Source of the DNA: Microbacterium halotolerans
GTDB lineage: Bacteria; Actinomycetota; Actinomycetes; Actinomycetales; Microbacteriaceae
NCBI RefSeq assembly: GCF_003569805.1
Contig: NZ_KZ984051.1
Location: forward strand, 1,499,889 to 1,563,888
Direction of reading: 5' to 3'
DNA: 64,000 bases
Each line of letters starts with the position of its first letter. Within the stretch, counting starts at the first letter, position 1. The notes below the pieces were generated by a model. It did not search any database and had not been told where the DNA came from. It saw nothing but the letters and a program-made list of their open reading frames with translations. Both the position numbers and the translations under genes were made by a program. Below, piece after piece: positions 18,817 through 27,948 of the stretch.

Positions 18817-19913
18817 GCGGCATCCCGTGCATCCAGATGCGGGGAGGCACGTCCAAGGGGGCGTACTTCCTGGCCTCGGATCTGCCGGCCGACGCCGCCG
18901 AACGCGACGAGCTGCTGCTGCGCATCATGGGCACACCGGATGAACGGCAGATCGACGGCATCGGCGGCGCGCACCCGCTCACCTCGAAGGTCGCGGTCAT
19001 CTCGCCGAGCGACGGAGCCGACACCGATGTCGACTACCTGTTCCTGCAGACCGGCGTCGACGAGGTGTTCGTCTCCGACCGGCAGAACTGCGGCAACATC
19101 ATCGCGGGAGTAGGTCCGTTCGCCGTCGAGCGCGGGCTCGTGGCGGCGACGGCCGGCCTGACGCGAGTGCGCATCCGAATGCTGAACACGGGGAGCGTCT
19201 CGACGGCCACCTTCCGCACCGAGGTCGACGCGTTCGGCGCGGTCTCGGTCGACTATGACGGCGACCAGGCGATCGACGGCGTGCCGGGAACGGCGGGTGC
19301 GATCGCGCTCGACTTCGAGGGCACGGCAGGCTCGACCGCCGGAGCGCTGTTCCCGACCGGGAGCGTCAGCGACGAGATCGATTCCGTCGCCGTCACCTGC
19401 GTCGACAACGGCATGCCGTCGGTGCTGCTGCGGTCGCAGGACCTCGGCATCGATCCGGATGCCGCGCCCGCAGATCTCGAAGCGGACGCCGCCCTCATCG
19501 AGAGATTGGAGCGCATCCGGATCTCCGCAGCCGACCGGATGGGACTGGGCGACGTCGCGCGGGCCACGATCCCGAAGGTGGTCGCCATCGCCGCTCCGCG
19601 CGGTGGGACCGGTATGACGACGCGCACCTTCCTGCCGCAGGGCGGCGACGGCTTCCGCGTGCACACCTCCGTCGGTGTGCTCGGCGCACTCACCGCGGCC
19701 GCGGGCGCCGTGGCGCCCGGCTCCGTCGGTGAGGGCGTGATCGTGCCGCCGGCAGAAGGCGGCGCGTTCGTCGTCGAGCACCCCACGGGGCGCTTCGAAG
19801 TCGAAGTCGACGTCGCCGAACGGGGCGGCACGTTAGACGTGACGCGGTCCGTCGCCATCCGGACTGCCCGCAAGCTGTTCGAGGGAACCGTGTTCCCCCG
19901 CCCGCGACTGTGA
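18813..19913 (+). CDS. galD: PrpF-family isomerase, probable 4-oxalomesaconate tautomerase (GalD type)
   Basis: Predicted to interconvert keto and enol forms of 4-oxalomesaconate. The protein is 366 residues (GalD about 361), starting MSGIPCIQMRGGTSKGAYFLASDLP, the PrpF/GalD signature. DGIGGAHPLTSKVAVISPS and the QNCGNIIAGVGPFAVERGL block with its Cys are also conserved. The start at 18813 overlaps the galC stop by 4 nt; the longer open frame upstream lies within galC. The ring-cleavage enzyme gene follows after 61 nt. Confidence 0.85.
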   Translation: MSGIPCIQMRGGTSKGAYFLASDLPADAAERDELLLRIMGTPDERQIDGIGGAHPLTSKVAVISPSDGADTDVDYLFLQTGVDEVFVSDRQNCGNIIAGVGPFAVERGLVAATAGLTRVRIRMLNTGSVSTATFRTEVDAFGAVSVDYDGDQAIDGVPGTAGAIALDFEGTAGSTAGALFPTGSVSDEIDSVAVTCVDNGMPSVLLRSQDLGIDPDAAPADLEADAALIERLERIRISAADRMGLGDVARATIPKVVAIAAPRGGTGMTTRTFLPQGGDGFRVHTSVGVLGALTAAAGAVAPGSVGEGVIVPPAEGGAFVVEHPTGRFEVEVDVAERGGTLDVTRSVAIRTARKLFEGTVFPRPRL

Positions 19914-19974
19914 TCCACCCGAGCGCGCCCCGAACATCCGGGGTATCACCCAGCACCTGTCAGAGAGGACAACG

Positions 19975-20925
19975 ATGACCGACTACACATCGTTCGACAT
20001 CGCACACCTGGCGAACGTCGAGCTGTACACGCCGAAGTACGACGAGAGCCTATTCTTCTTCCGCGACCTGCTCGCGATGAGAGTCGTCGCCGAAGACGGC
20101 GACTCGGTGTACCTGCGCACGTGGGACGAATACGAGCTGTACACGATCAAGCTCACGAAGAAGGACGCCGCCGGCGTCGGTCGCACGTCACTGCGCGCAT
20201 CGAGCCGGGAAGCGCTGGAGCGGCGCGTGAAGGAGATCGAAGCAACGGGCCTCGGGATCGGCTGGGTCGACGGCGAGGTCGGAACGGGCAAGACATACCT
20301 GTTCAACGACCCGGACGGTCACGAGCTCGGGATCTACTACGAGACCGAGCGCTACGTCGCGAGTGACGAGGACCGGCCCGCGCTGAAGAACCAGGCATCG
20401 AAGTTCCCCGGCATCGGAGTGAACGCGCGCCGTCTCGACCACATCAACTTCCTGGGCAAGGACGTCGAGGCCAACGGCGAGTTCATGCGCGATGCCCTCG
20501 GCATGCGCGAGAGCGAGCGCATCAGGCTCAACAACGGAAAGTTCGCCGCCTGGTGGTTCCACTTCGGGCTGAAGTCGTATGACATGGTCTACAGCGATGA
20601 CTGGACCAAGCACGGCAATCGTCTGCACCACATCGCTTTCGCACCCGACACGCGCGAGGACATCCTGAAGGCCGCCGACATCTTCCTCGAGAACGGCATC
20701 CACATCGAGTCGGGCCCCCACAAGCACGCGATCAATCAGACCTTCTTCCTGTACGTGTGGGAGCCGGGCGGCAACCGCATCGAGTTCGCGAACGCCGGCG
20801 CACGCCTGCTGCTCGACCCGGATCAGCCGGTGGTCGAGTGGACGGAGGAGGAGCGCAAGAAGGGCCAGGCCTGGGGTATGAAGACGATCGAGACCTTCCA
20901 CACCCACGGCACCCCGATCGTGTGA
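19975..20925 (+). CDS. VOC-family (type I) extradiol ring-cleavage dioxygenase, His-to-Tyr variant
   Basis: Two-domain vicinal-oxygen-chelate protein, 316 residues, of the catechol 2,3-dioxygenase/homoprotocatechuate dioxygenase type. The metal triad is visible in the second domain: H156 (RLDHINFL), H219 (RLHHIAFAP) and E270 (GGNRIEFAN). H251 and Y260 match second-sphere residues. The normally invariant acid/base His of the HDxA motif is replaced: the equivalent reads SYDMVY (Tyr202). AGAGAGGAC precedes the start. It ends the galBCD transcription unit, so it probably opens a (methyl)gallate- or protocatechuate-like ring. A hairpin follows at 20934. Confidence 0.82.
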   Translation: MTDYTSFDIAHLANVELYTPKYDESLFFFRDLLAMRVVAEDGDSVYLRTWDEYELYTIKLTKKDAAGVGRTSLRASSREALERRVKEIEATGLGIGWVDGEVGTGKTYLFNDPDGHELGIYYETERYVASDEDRPALKNQASKFPGIGVNARRLDHINFLGKDVEANGEFMRDALGMRESERIRLNNGKFAAWWFHFGLKSYDMVYSDDWTKHGNRLHHIAFAPDTREDILKAADIFLENGIHIESGPHKHAINQTFFLYVWEPGGNRIEFANAGARLLLDPDQPVVEWTEEERKKGQAWGMKTIETFHTHGTPIV

Positions 20926-20933
20926 GGTGCGTC

Positions 20934-20987
20934 TGTGGGTGATGTCTGTCGTTATCCACACTGGCATAACGACAGACATCACCCACA
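20934..20987. terminator. Strong bidirectional hairpin terminator
   Basis: Perfect 22-bp arms (20934-20955, 20966-20987) with a 10-nt loop lie between the ends of two convergent genes (20925 and 21012). No U-tract is present; placement and strength point to two-way termination. Confidence 0.8.
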
Positions 20988-21011
20988 CACGGGTCTGACG
21001 GAGTTATCGAG

Positions 21012-21368
21012 TCAGCGCCACATCACGGCGAGACCTGCGTTGACGAGCACGAGTGCGCCGATCAGCCAGAACGTCCATACCGGAAGCGGTTCGTCCTTCT
21101 TCGCGCGTGCGCCGGAGATCCCCATCAGGGCGCCGATGACGATGAGCACGATGAGCTTCGTGCCGATCTTCGCGTAGTTCATCTCACCGTCGCCCATGCC
21201 CCACGGGGCGGCGAGCGCGAGCCCCGCGACCAGGGCGATGACCAAGCCGAGGTTCATCACCTTGTTCACTTTGAAGGTGCGCTGCGCGGCCTCGACGAAC
21301 CAGCTGCCGAACAGGAGCGCGAACCCGATCAAGTGGATGAAAAGGGTGGCGTGCCGCAGTATCTCCAT
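21012..21368 (-). CDS. Small four-helix membrane protein, function unknown
   Basis: 118 residues with four predicted membrane helices (about 8-28, 40-58, 70-86, 97-116). The N-terminal HATLFIHLIGFALLFGSWFVE contains conserved-looking His residues seen in Fe-S/haem-less DUF membrane proteins of Actinobacteria, but I cannot name the family safely. It lies 64 nt downstream of ribH on the same strand and may share the riboflavin transcript, although a separate promoter cannot be excluded. Confidence 0.75.
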   Translation of the reverse strand: MEILRHATLFIHLIGFALLFGSWFVEAAQRTFKVNKVMNLGLVIALVAGLALAAPWGMGDGEMNYAKIGTKLIVLIVIGALMGISGARAKKDEPLPVWTFWLIGALVLVNAGLAVMWR

Positions 21369-21432
21369 GTTTCTACCCTACGTAGAAATCTCGGCGATTC
21401 AAGTCTCGACTGGGTAACGCACTCTCTCGGAA

Positions 21433-21903
21433 TCAGCGCAGTCCGCGCAGCACCACGGCGGTCATCATCGCCGCGTCGGCCGCTTCGGCACCCTTGTCCT
21501 CGTGGGAATCGGCGAGCCCTGCGCGGTCGAGCCCCTGCTGCTCGTCGTCCGTCGTCAGCACGCCGAAGCCGACGGGCTTGCCTGTGTCGAGCGCGACCCT
21601 GGTGAGGCCGTCGGTGGCCGCCGACGACACGTACTCGAAGTGCGGAGTGCCTCCCCGGATGATCACGCCGAGCGCCACGACCGCGTCCGCGCCGCCGTCG
21701 AGGGCGGCCTTGGCCACGACGGGCAGCTCGAACGAACCGGGAACCCGCACGAGTGTGTGGGCTGCGCCAGCGGTGTCGAGCGCTCTCTGCGCTCCCGCGA
21801 TGAGCCCTTCCGTGATCGTCTCGTGCCATGTGCCGGCCACGACGACCACGTCCAGGCCGGTGCCGTCGATCCGGTCGGCCTTCGGTGCTCCCTCAACGCT
21901 CAT
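21433..21903 (-). CDS. ribH: 6,7-dimethyl-8-ribityllumazine synthase
   Basis: Condenses 3,4-dihydroxy-2-butanone-4-phosphate with the ribitylamino-uracil to lumazine, the penultimate step of riboflavin synthesis; the family forms icosahedral or pentameric cages. The 156 residues contain [35 protein letters not shown] with the catalytic His, and [20 protein letters not shown]. It is the last rib gene and overlaps the ribBA stop by 4 nt. Confidence 0.97.
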   Translation of the reverse strand: MSVEGAPKADRIDGTGLDVVVVAGTWHETITEGLIAGAQRALDTAGAAHTLVRVPGSFELPVVAKAALDGGADAVVALGVIIRGGTPHFEYVSSAATDGLTRVALDTGKPVGFGVLTTDDEQQGLDRAGLADSHEDKGAEAADAAMMTAVVLRGLR

Positions 21904-23216
21904 GCGCTCTGGTTCCCTTCGATCTGCTCGCCCTGGTGGGGCTCGTCGTGCATCAGCGCGACGGCGGCGGCGAGCTCATCCTCGCCGATGATGTGACCCA
22001 TCCGGTCGCGCTTGGTGGTGAGGTACTGGTGGTTGTTCGGACCGACGCCCACGATCAGCGGAACCTGCTCGGCGACGTCGATGCCGAAACCGCGCAGCTG
22101 GGTGACCTTGTCGGTGTTGTTCGTGAGCAGGCGCACGCTCTTCACACCGAGGTCGGCGAGGATCCCGGCTGCCGCGGCGTAGTCGCGGGCATCGGCCGGC
22201 AGGCCGAGCGCTGTGTTGGCGTCGAGCGTGTCGAGCCCCTCCTCCTGCAGCGCGTACGCGCGCAGCTTGTTGATGAGGCCGATGCCTCGCCCCTCGTGCC
22301 CTCGCATGTAGATCACGGCGCCGCCGTCGGCGTCGATCCGCTCCAGCGCCGCGTCGAGCTGGGATCCGCATTCGCACTTCTGCGAGTGGAAGGCCTCGCC
22401 CGTCAGGCACTCCGAGTGCACGCGCACCAGCGGGGCGTCGACCGCGGACAGATCGCCCGAGACGATCGCCAGATGATCGGTGCCGGTCATCCTGTCCTTA
22501 TACGCCAGGAATCGGAAGGTGCCGTGCGCGGTGGGCACTACGGCGTTCGCCCGCAGGCTCACGGCGCGCCTGGTCGGTGCGGGCTCCTCGCCGCTGTCGT
22601 CGTGCGCGGCGAGGTGCGCGGCGAGTCTCTCGATCGTGGTAACCGGTACGTCTTCTCGCCGCCCCATCTCGATCAGGCCCGGCAGTCGCATCATGCTGCC
22701 GTCGTCAGCGACGATCTCCCCGATCACTCCGACCGGGGAGAGACCCGCGAGCCGCATCAGGTCCACGGCGGCCTCCGTGTGCCCAGCGCGCTCGCGCACG
22801 CCGCCGGCTACTGCACGCAGCGGCAGGATGTGGCCGGGCCGGATGAGATCGGTCGGCCCGGCGCTCGGGTCGGCCAGCACGTTCAGTGTGCGCGCGCGAT
22901 CGTGCGCGCTGATGCCCGTCGTCACGCCGGAGGCGGCGTCGACGCTCACGGTGTAGGCGGTGCCGCGGGCGTCCTCGTTGTGCGTAACCATCGGCGGCAG
23001 TTCGAGCCTGTCCGCCCACTCCGACGGCATCGGCGCGCACAGGTAGCCGGAGGTGTACCGCACCGTCCACGCCAGCCACTCCTGCGAGGCGAGCTCGGCC
23101 GACAGGATGACGTCGCCCTCGTTCTCGCGGTCCTCGTCATCGGCGACGATCACAGGGCGGCCCTCGCGCAGCGCTGCCAGGGCCTCCTCGATCGAGGCGA
23201 GATCGTTCGTGCTCAT
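21900..23216 (-). CDS. ribBA: Bifunctional DHBP synthase / GTP cyclohydrolase II
   Basis: Makes both precursors of riboflavin. The N-terminal DHBP synthase (about 1-205) has [12 protein letters not shown], the SAHDRARTL loop and [16 protein letters not shown]. The C-terminal GTP cyclohydrolase II (about 215-425) has the zinc site [19 protein letters not shown], then [14 protein letters not shown] and LLTNNTDKV. The 438-residue length is normal for the fused actinobacterial form. It overlaps ribE upstream and ribH downstream by 4 nt each, so all four rib genes should be co-translated. Confidence 0.97.
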   Translation of the reverse strand: MSTNDLASIEEALAALREGRPVIVADDEDRENEGDVILSAELASQEWLAWTVRYTSGYLCAPMPSEWADRLELPPMVTHNEDARGTAYTVSVDAASGVTTGISAHDRARTLNVLADPSAGPTDLIRPGHILPLRAVAGGVRERAGHTEAAVDLMRLAGLSPVGVIGEIVADDGSMMRLPGLIEMGRREDVPVTTIERLAAHLAAHDDSGEEPAPTRRAVSLRANAVVPTAHGTFRFLAYKDRMTGTDHLAIVSGDLSAVDAPLVRVHSECLTGEAFHSQKCECGSQLDAALERIDADGGAVIYMRGHEGRGIGLINKLRAYALQEEGLDTLDANTALGLPADARDYAAAAGILADLGVKSVRLLTNNTDKVTQLRGFGIDVAEQVPLIVGVGPNNHQYLTTKRDRMGHIIGEDELAAAVALMHDEPHQGEQIEGNQSA

Positions 23217-23962
23217 CGCATGGCTCCAGGGTCGGGAAGGTCGGGGTCCGTCAGCACGGTGTAGTCGGCGGCGGGGACTTCGGTCGTCGTGAAAGAGACC
23301 GCTCCCGGTCGCGGCTCCTCGTCGTCAGGTGCCGCGGGTTCGGCGTCGGGCTCGCCGCGGTCGAAGGCCAGCAGCCGCTCGACGTGCCGGGCGAGGATGT
23401 CGGTCTCGAGGTTGACACGGTCGCCCGGAACGCGCTCGCCGAGGGTCGTCGCCTGCAGCGTCTCGGGGATGAGCGAGACCTCGAACCACGCGGACAGAGC
23501 TCCTGGCCCGCTCACGGCGCTCACGGTGAGGGAGACGCCGTCGACCGCGATCGAGCCCTTGTCGACCACCAGCGGCGCGAAGCGCGCGGGGAACCCGATC
23601 CGGATGACGCTCCACTGCTCGCCGGGGGTGACGTTCAGGACGTGGCCCATGCCATCGATGTGACCCTGCACGATGTGGCCGCCCAGTCGGCCGCCCGCCG
23701 TCATCGCCCGCTCGACGTTGACCCTGGTTCCCGGCTGCAGCCAGCCGAGCGTCGACATGTCGAGCGTCTGGCGCATCACGTCCGCGGTGAAGCCGTGCTC
23801 GTTGTGCGCCACGACTGTCAGGCACACGCCGCTGATCGAGATCGAATCGCCGTGACCGGCGTCGCTGACGGCCTTCGGTGCCCGGACGGACAGGCGAACG
23901 CCGTCGCCGTATGGTGCGATCTGCGCGACCTCGCCGAGCTCCTCGATGATTCCCGTGAACAT
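23213..23962 (-). CDS. ribE: Riboflavin synthase (alpha chain)
   Basis: Dismutates two lumazines to riboflavin. It begins MFTGIIEELGEV, the invariant N-terminus, and shows the internal duplication of two lumazine-binding domains: GDSISISGVCLTV and GHIVQGHIDG in the first half, GSIAVDGVSLTV and ETDILARHVERLL in the second. At 249 residues it is longer than the usual about 205 because of an acidic, Pro-rich C-terminal tail (from about residue 200) that varies between relatives. It overlaps ribD by one nucleotide (TGATG). Confidence 0.96.
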   Translation of the reverse strand: MFTGIIEELGEVAQIAPYGDGVRLSVRAPKAVSDAGHGDSISISGVCLTVVAHNEHGFTADVMRQTLDMSTLGWLQPGTRVNVERAMTAGGRLGGHIVQGHIDGMGHVLNVTPGEQWSVIRIGFPARFAPLVVDKGSIAVDGVSLTVSAVSGPGALSAWFEVSLIPETLQATTLGERVPGDRVNLETDILARHVERLLAFDRGEPDAEPAAPDDEEPRPGAVSFTTTEVPAADYTVLTDPDLPDPGAMR

Positions 23963-25041
23963 CAGCGTTCTCCCTTTTCTTGTGCGGTGTGCGCGGCCGG
24001 TGCCGCTGAGCTGTCGGGCCATGCGCGGCGCTCGCGGAAGCGGGCGTCGAACAGGATGTCTTCGCCGAGCGTCATGACCGAGTCGATCCGCAGTCGGCGA
24101 GCGTCGCCGATCGTGCCGACGCCGATGTCGGTGACCGAGAGACGGTCGCCGCCGAGCAGCACTGGGGCGACATAGGCGAGCAGGCGATCGGCCAGGCCGG
24201 CCTCGAGGAACGCACTCGCCAGCGCGGGGCCGCCCTCGACGAAGACGCGGTGCAGCCCGCGGTCGCGCAGGTCGGCGAGCACGGACTGCAGATCGCGGGT
24301 GCCGTACACGATCGGCTCGTGCGGATGGTCGTGCAGCTTGGCGCGGCGGGGCAGCGTGCGTGTGCCGATCACGACGGGCACCGGCTGGTGCTCGGCGAGT
24401 TCGCCGTCGATGCGGGCTGTGAGTGCTGGGTCGTCGAAAAGTGCCGTGCCCGTGCCGACGACGATCGCGTCGGCGGCTGCTCGGTGGCGGTGCACATCGG
24501 CGCGGGCCTCGGGCCCGGTGATCCACTGGCTGGTGCCGTCCGCGGCAGCTCCCCGCCCATCGAGGCTCTGCGCCCACTTCACCGTGACGTGCGGCCGGCC
24601 GAGGCGGAAGCTGGTGATCCATGAGTCGAGGAAGGCCGCTGCCTCATCGCGGAGCAGGTGCGGTGCGACGTCGACGCCGGATGCGGCGAGGCGCTCCGCG
24701 CCGCCGCCCGAGGCGACGCCCGGATCGTCGACCGCGTACACGACGCGGGTGATGCCAGCCTCGAGCAGCGCCTCGGCGCACGGACCGGTGAGACCGGTGT
24801 GGTTGCACGGCTCGAGCGTGACGACGGCCGTCGCGCCGCGGGCTGCGCCGTCCGGAAGATGCGAGAGCGCGTCGACTTCTGCGTGCGCCGTGCCGGCACC
24901 GCGGTGCCAGCCCTCGGCGAGCACAACGCCTGTGGGGGAGAGGATGACGGCGCCGACCTGAGGGTTGCGCCCGCGCGGTCCGCGCGCGGCGAGCTCCAGG
25001 GCGCGCGCCATCGCCAGGCGCTCCGCCTCGGTGAATGCCAT
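23962..25041 (-). CDS. ribD: Bifunctional diaminohydroxyphosphoribosylaminopyrimidine deaminase / 5-amino-6-(5-phosphoribosylamino)uracil reductase
   Basis: Second and third steps of riboflavin synthesis. The N-terminal zinc deaminase (about 1-145) shows HAEVDAL and LEPCNHTGLTGPCAEALL. The C-terminal NADPH reductase (about 150-345) has VTVKWAQSLDGRGA, ASGQ-like SQWITGPEARADVHRHRA and VFVEGGPALASAFLEAGL. The start at 25041 is chosen for the GGAGG six nucleotides upstream and the family N-terminus MAFTEAERLAMARALELA. It is the first gene after the FMN riboswitch. Confidence 0.95.
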   Translation of the reverse strand: MAFTEAERLAMARALELAARGPRGRNPQVGAVILSPTGVVLAEGWHRGAGTAHAEVDALSHLPDGAARGATAVVTLEPCNHTGLTGPCAEALLEAGITRVVYAVDDPGVASGGGAERLAASGVDVAPHLLRDEAAAFLDSWITSFRLGRPHVTVKWAQSLDGRGAAADGTSQWITGPEARADVHRHRAAADAIVVGTGTALFDDPALTARIDGELAEHQPVPVVIGTRTLPRRAKLHDHPHEPIVYGTRDLQSVLADLRDRGLHRVFVEGGPALASAFLEAGLADRLLAYVAPVLLGGDRLSVTDIGVGTIGDARRLRIDSVMTLGEDILFDARFRERRAWPDSSAAPAAHTAQEKGER

Positions 25042-25110
25042 CCGGACCTCCGGTCGTCGATGCGCACCGGGGTCTCGGGCGCGGCCACTCCCGCGGGAGG
25101 GACGAACGCC

Positions 25111-25272
25111 CGTGCTGCCTTCCATCCGGACTACACAGGCTGCGCCTGCATCACCGTCGGTCCCGGAATTCCACCGGGTCAGCCCCGCCTGCTCGGAGCC
25201 CGAGTGGGCCCTTCGCCGCGGAGGTCGCGGACTGTCACCGCCGGTTCGGATTCTCACCGACCCCGGAGCACG
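25111..25272 (-). ncRNA. FMN riboswitch (RFN element)
   Basis: The minus strand carries the conserved RFN elements in order: closing-stem CGTGCT, GGTGAGAATCCGAACCGGCGG then GACAGTCCGCGACC, CCGGTGGAATTCCGGGACC, CGACGGTG, and AGTCCGGATGGAAGGCAGC with closing-stem AGCACG. It ends about 70 nt before ribD. Binding FMN should shut down the rib operon; the G/C-rich stretch between element and start could form the expression platform, by termination or by hiding the GGAGG site. Confidence 0.93.
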
Positions 25273-25355
25273 TATTGCTCTGTCAGTCTACCCAACGCGC
25301 CGCCGGCCGGCGTATTCCCGTGAATCGGCGTCGGATGGCAGAGTGCAGACGAAAC

Positions 25356-25385
25356 GGCCCCCGCCGCGAGATCGCGACGGGGGCC
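25356..25385 (-). terminator. Hairpin terminator of xylA
   Basis: GGCCCCCG pairs with CGGGGGCC, extended by a CGCGA/TCGCG inner stem, directly downstream of the xylA stop at 25403 and upstream of the riboswitch on the same strand. It separates the xylA transcript from the rib operon. Confidence 0.75.
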
Positions 25386-25402
25386 ATCCGGATGCTTCGC
25401 TG

Positions 25403-26596
25403 CTACGAGCGCGCGCCGAGCAGGTGCTCGGTGGCGAGCTGCTGCAGTCGCACGAAGCCGAAGCCCTTGCCGTCGAGGTAGGCGTTCGCGTCGAAGTCCT
25501 CGTACGCGCTGCGGTCGGCGAGCAGGTCGTCGTAGCTCTCGCCCTCGTTCAGCGTCGGGGTGCGCAGTTCGGCGACCTTCGCAGCGGCCAGCGCCTCCTG
25601 CACCTCGGGGTCGGCGCGGAACGCCTGCGCGCGCTCCTTCAGCAGCAGGTAGGTCCGCATGTTCGCCGAGACGGAGTCCCACACGCCCTGCTCGGTCTCG
25701 GTGCGGCTCGGCTTGTAGTCGAAGTGGCGGGGACCGGTGTAGGCCTGGCCGCCCTCGGGCGCACCGTGCTCGAGCAGGTCGACGAGCGAGAAGGCGTTGT
25801 GCAGGTCGCCGTGGCCGAACACGAGGTCCTGGTCGTACTTGATGCTGCGCTGGCCGTTCAGATCGATATGGAACAGCTTGCCGTGGTACAGCGCCTGCGC
25901 GATTCCCGCCGTGAAGTTCAAGCCGGCCATCTGCTCGTGCCCGACCTCGGGGTTCACACCGACGAGCTCCGGCCGCTCGAGCGACTCGATGAACGCCAGC
26001 GCGTGGCCGAGGGTCGGCAGCAGGATGTCGCCTCGGGGCTCGTTCGGCTTCGGCTCGATGGCGAACCGGATGTCGTAGCCCTTGTCGGTGACGTAGTCGC
26101 CGAGCAGGTTCACGGCCTCGCGGTAGCGGGAGAGTGCCGCCTGCACGTCCTTGGCGGTGTCGTACTCAGCACCCTCGCGGCCGCCCCACATCACGAAGGT
26201 CTTCGCACCGAGCTCGGCTGCGAGGTCGATGTTGCGGAGCACCTTGCGCAGTGCGAAGCGGCGCACGTCGCGGTCGTTGGAGGTGAAGCCGCCGTCCTTG
26301 AACACCGGGGCGCTGAACAGGTTGGTCGTCACCATCGGCACGACGATGCCGGTGTCGGTCATCGCCTGCTTCAGGCGGTCGATCTGCTTCTGACGCTCCG
26401 CGTCGGTGGAGCCGAAGGCGAACAGGTCGTCGTCGTGGAACGTCAGGCCGTATGCACCAGCTTCGGCGAGCTTCTCGACCCCGTGCACGACGTCGAGCGC
26501 GCTGCGAGTCGGGCCGCCGAACGGGTCGGCGCCGTTGTAGCCGATGGTCCACAGACCGAACGAGAACTGGTCGGCCTTGGTGGGAGTGAGTGTCAT
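25403..26596 (-). CDS. xylA: Xylose isomerase, class I
   Basis: Converts D-xylose to D-xylulose using two divalent metals in a TIM barrel. The 397-residue product begins [20 protein letters not shown]. It contains [14 protein letters not shown] with the catalytic His, [44 protein letters not shown] and [21 protein letters not shown]. The start at 26596 is fixed by homology; the longer frame upstream lies in the regulatory gap. No xylulokinase gene is next to it. It is divergent from a LacI-family regulator and heads the oligosaccharide region. Confidence 0.97.
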   Translation of the reverse strand: MTLTPTKADQFSFGLWTIGYNGADPFGGPTRSALDVVHGVEKLAEAGAYGLTFHDDDLFAFGSTDAERQKQIDRLKQAMTDTGIVVPMVTTNLFSAPVFKDGGFTSNDRDVRRFALRKVLRNIDLAAELGAKTFVMWGGREGAEYDTAKDVQAALSRYREAVNLLGDYVTDKGYDIRFAIEPKPNEPRGDILLPTLGHALAFIESLERPELVGVNPEVGHEQMAGLNFTAGIAQALYHGKLFHIDLNGQRSIKYDQDLVFGHGDLHNAFSLVDLLEHGAPEGGQAYTGPRHFDYKPSRTETEQGVWDSVSANMRTYLLLKERAQAFRADPEVQEALAAAKVAELRTPTLNEGESYDDLLADRSAYEDFDANAYLDGKGFGFVRLQQLATEHLLGARS

Positions 26597-26626
26597 GGGG
26601 ATGTGCCCTTCAGCGTCGTCGATGAA

Positions 26627-26639
26627 TTGTTGTGAACAA
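26627..26639. promoter_or_regulatory. Inverted repeat upstream of xylA
   Basis: TTGTT and AACAA arms around a GTG spacer lie 31 nt upstream of the xylA start. The sequence resembles operators of xylose-responsive ROK (XylR) or LacI-type regulators. On the minus strand GATAAG, just upstream, could be part of a -10 box that the repeat would overlap. Confidence 0.4.
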
Positions 26640-26775
26640 GAACTTATCATGCTGCGGAGGGATGGTGCAACGTGTTCGAGTGCGCAGGAGGCAGGCGCGG
26701 CGAACGATTTGTTGTCACTCAAGCGAAAAAGGTTGTGGTCCGACGCGACTCGCGCTACGCTCACCGAGACGATCG

Positions 26776-26789
26776 TCGAAGCGCTTAGA
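26776..26789. promoter_or_regulatory. LacI-type operator in front of the first lacI-family gene
   Basis: TCGAAGCGCTTAGA matches the perfect palindrome at 27844-27857 in 13 of 14 positions. It lies 16 nt before the regulator start, as expected for autorepression. Confidence 0.6.
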
Positions 26790-26804
26790 CAACCAGGGTG
26801 AGAC

Positions 26805-27815
26805 ATGGTGACCATCAATGACGTGGCCAAGGCCGCAGGCGTCTCCATCAGCACCGTGTCGTACGCGCTGTCGGGGAAGCGCACCATCTCGGGTGAGACG
26901 AAGCGGCGCATCGATACGGCGATCAACGAGCTCGGATACCGCGCGCACGCCGGGGCGCGCATGCTCGCCGGGGCGAAGACGAACATCCTCGCCCTCAGCG
27001 CACCCCTGCACGACGACGGTCACCTCCCGACGCATATGCGTTTCGTGAGCGCCGTCGTCCAGACCGCTCGCGAGCACGACTACGACGTGCTCCTGCTCGC
27101 GACCGACGACGAGATCAGCGGCATCCAGCGGGTGGCCGCCAGCTCGCTTGTCGACGGCGTCGTGGCGATGGGGGTCTCGGAGCAAGATGACCGCGTGGGC
27201 CTCGTGCGCGAACTCGGAGTGCCGTCGTCGTTCATCGGAGTCCCCGACGGTGCCGAGGGGCTCGCGTGCGTCGACCTCGATTTCGCGGCCACGGCATCCG
27301 TCGTCGTCGATCGCCTCGCCGACGACGGTCACCGCACAATCGGCGTGATCGGACATCCGCACGGCTATATGGAACGTCGGCAGGGCTTCATGACGCGTTT
27401 CGAAGAGGGGCTCGGCGAGGCGGCCGATGCTCGCGGAGTGCGCATCGTGCGCACGTGGGCGGAGCTGGGGCGCGGATCCGGCGCTCGTGCTGTCGACGTG
27501 CTGCTCGACGGCGGTGAAGACGTGTCGGCCGTCATCTTCCACTGCAACGAACCCGTCGTCGAAGACGCCATGCGGCGGCTGACGGAGCGCGGCATCGACG
27601 TGCCGAAGGACATGTCACTCGTTGCGGCCGCGGCCAGCTACGACCCGGGCGGGTTCGACGTGCCGCTGAGCGGGGTGACGCTTCCGCTCGAGCGGGTCTG
27701 CCGCGTCGCCGTCGAATCGGCGCTGGCCGCAGATCGGGGCGTGGTCGCGGGCGACCCGCTCCTGATCGAGCCCGAGTACGTCGATCGGGGGTCCGTGAAT
27801 CGCATGACCAGGTGA
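26805..27815 (+). CDS. LacI-family transcriptional regulator of the first oligosaccharide operon
   Basis: 336 residues. The helix-turn-helix headpiece is [36 protein letters not shown], with the hinge helix near [10 protein letters not shown], followed by a periplasmic-binding-protein-like sensor domain (about 62-330). It sits between xylA and a sugar ABC/glycosidase operon. Near-identical palindromes precede its own gene (26776-26789) and the operon it leads into (27844-27857), so it most likely represses both and is released by an oligosaccharide or xylose. Confidence 0.9.
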   Translation: MVTINDVAKAAGVSISTVSYALSGKRTISGETKRRIDTAINELGYRAHAGARMLAGAKTNILALSAPLHDDGHLPTHMRFVSAVVQTAREHDYDVLLLATDDEISGIQRVAASSLVDGVVAMGVSEQDDRVGLVRELGVPSSFIGVPDGAEGLACVDLDFAATASVVVDRLADDGHRTIGVIGHPHGYMERRQGFMTRFEEGLGEAADARGVRIVRTWAELGRGSGARAVDVLLDGGEDVSAVIFHCNEPVVEDAMRRLTERGIDVPKDMSLVAAAASYDPGGFDVPLSGVTLPLERVCRVAVESALAADRGVVAGDPLLIEPEYVDRGSVNRMTR

Positions 27816-27843
27816 GTGCGGAACAGCAGTCGCACGTGCTTCA

Positions 27844-27857
27844 TCGAAGCGCTTCGA
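27844..27857. promoter_or_regulatory. LacI-type operator of the first oligosaccharide operon
   Basis: TCGAAGCGCTTCGA is a perfect 14-bp palindrome with the central CG step typical of LacI-family operators. It lies 91 nt before the binding-protein start and 28 nt after the regulator gene. Confidence 0.7.
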
Positions 27858-27948
27858 CTTAATCGCGAACACTCAATCGTCTTCCATCGCATCAGCGGTC
27901 GACAGGCCGCACCATCTCGGGGCAGCGCCCCGCTACAAGGAGGTAGAG

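Noticed and set aside
21828..23264. Long plus-strand frame opposite ribBA and ribH
   Set aside because: Shadow of two certain riboflavin genes; no domain is recognisable.
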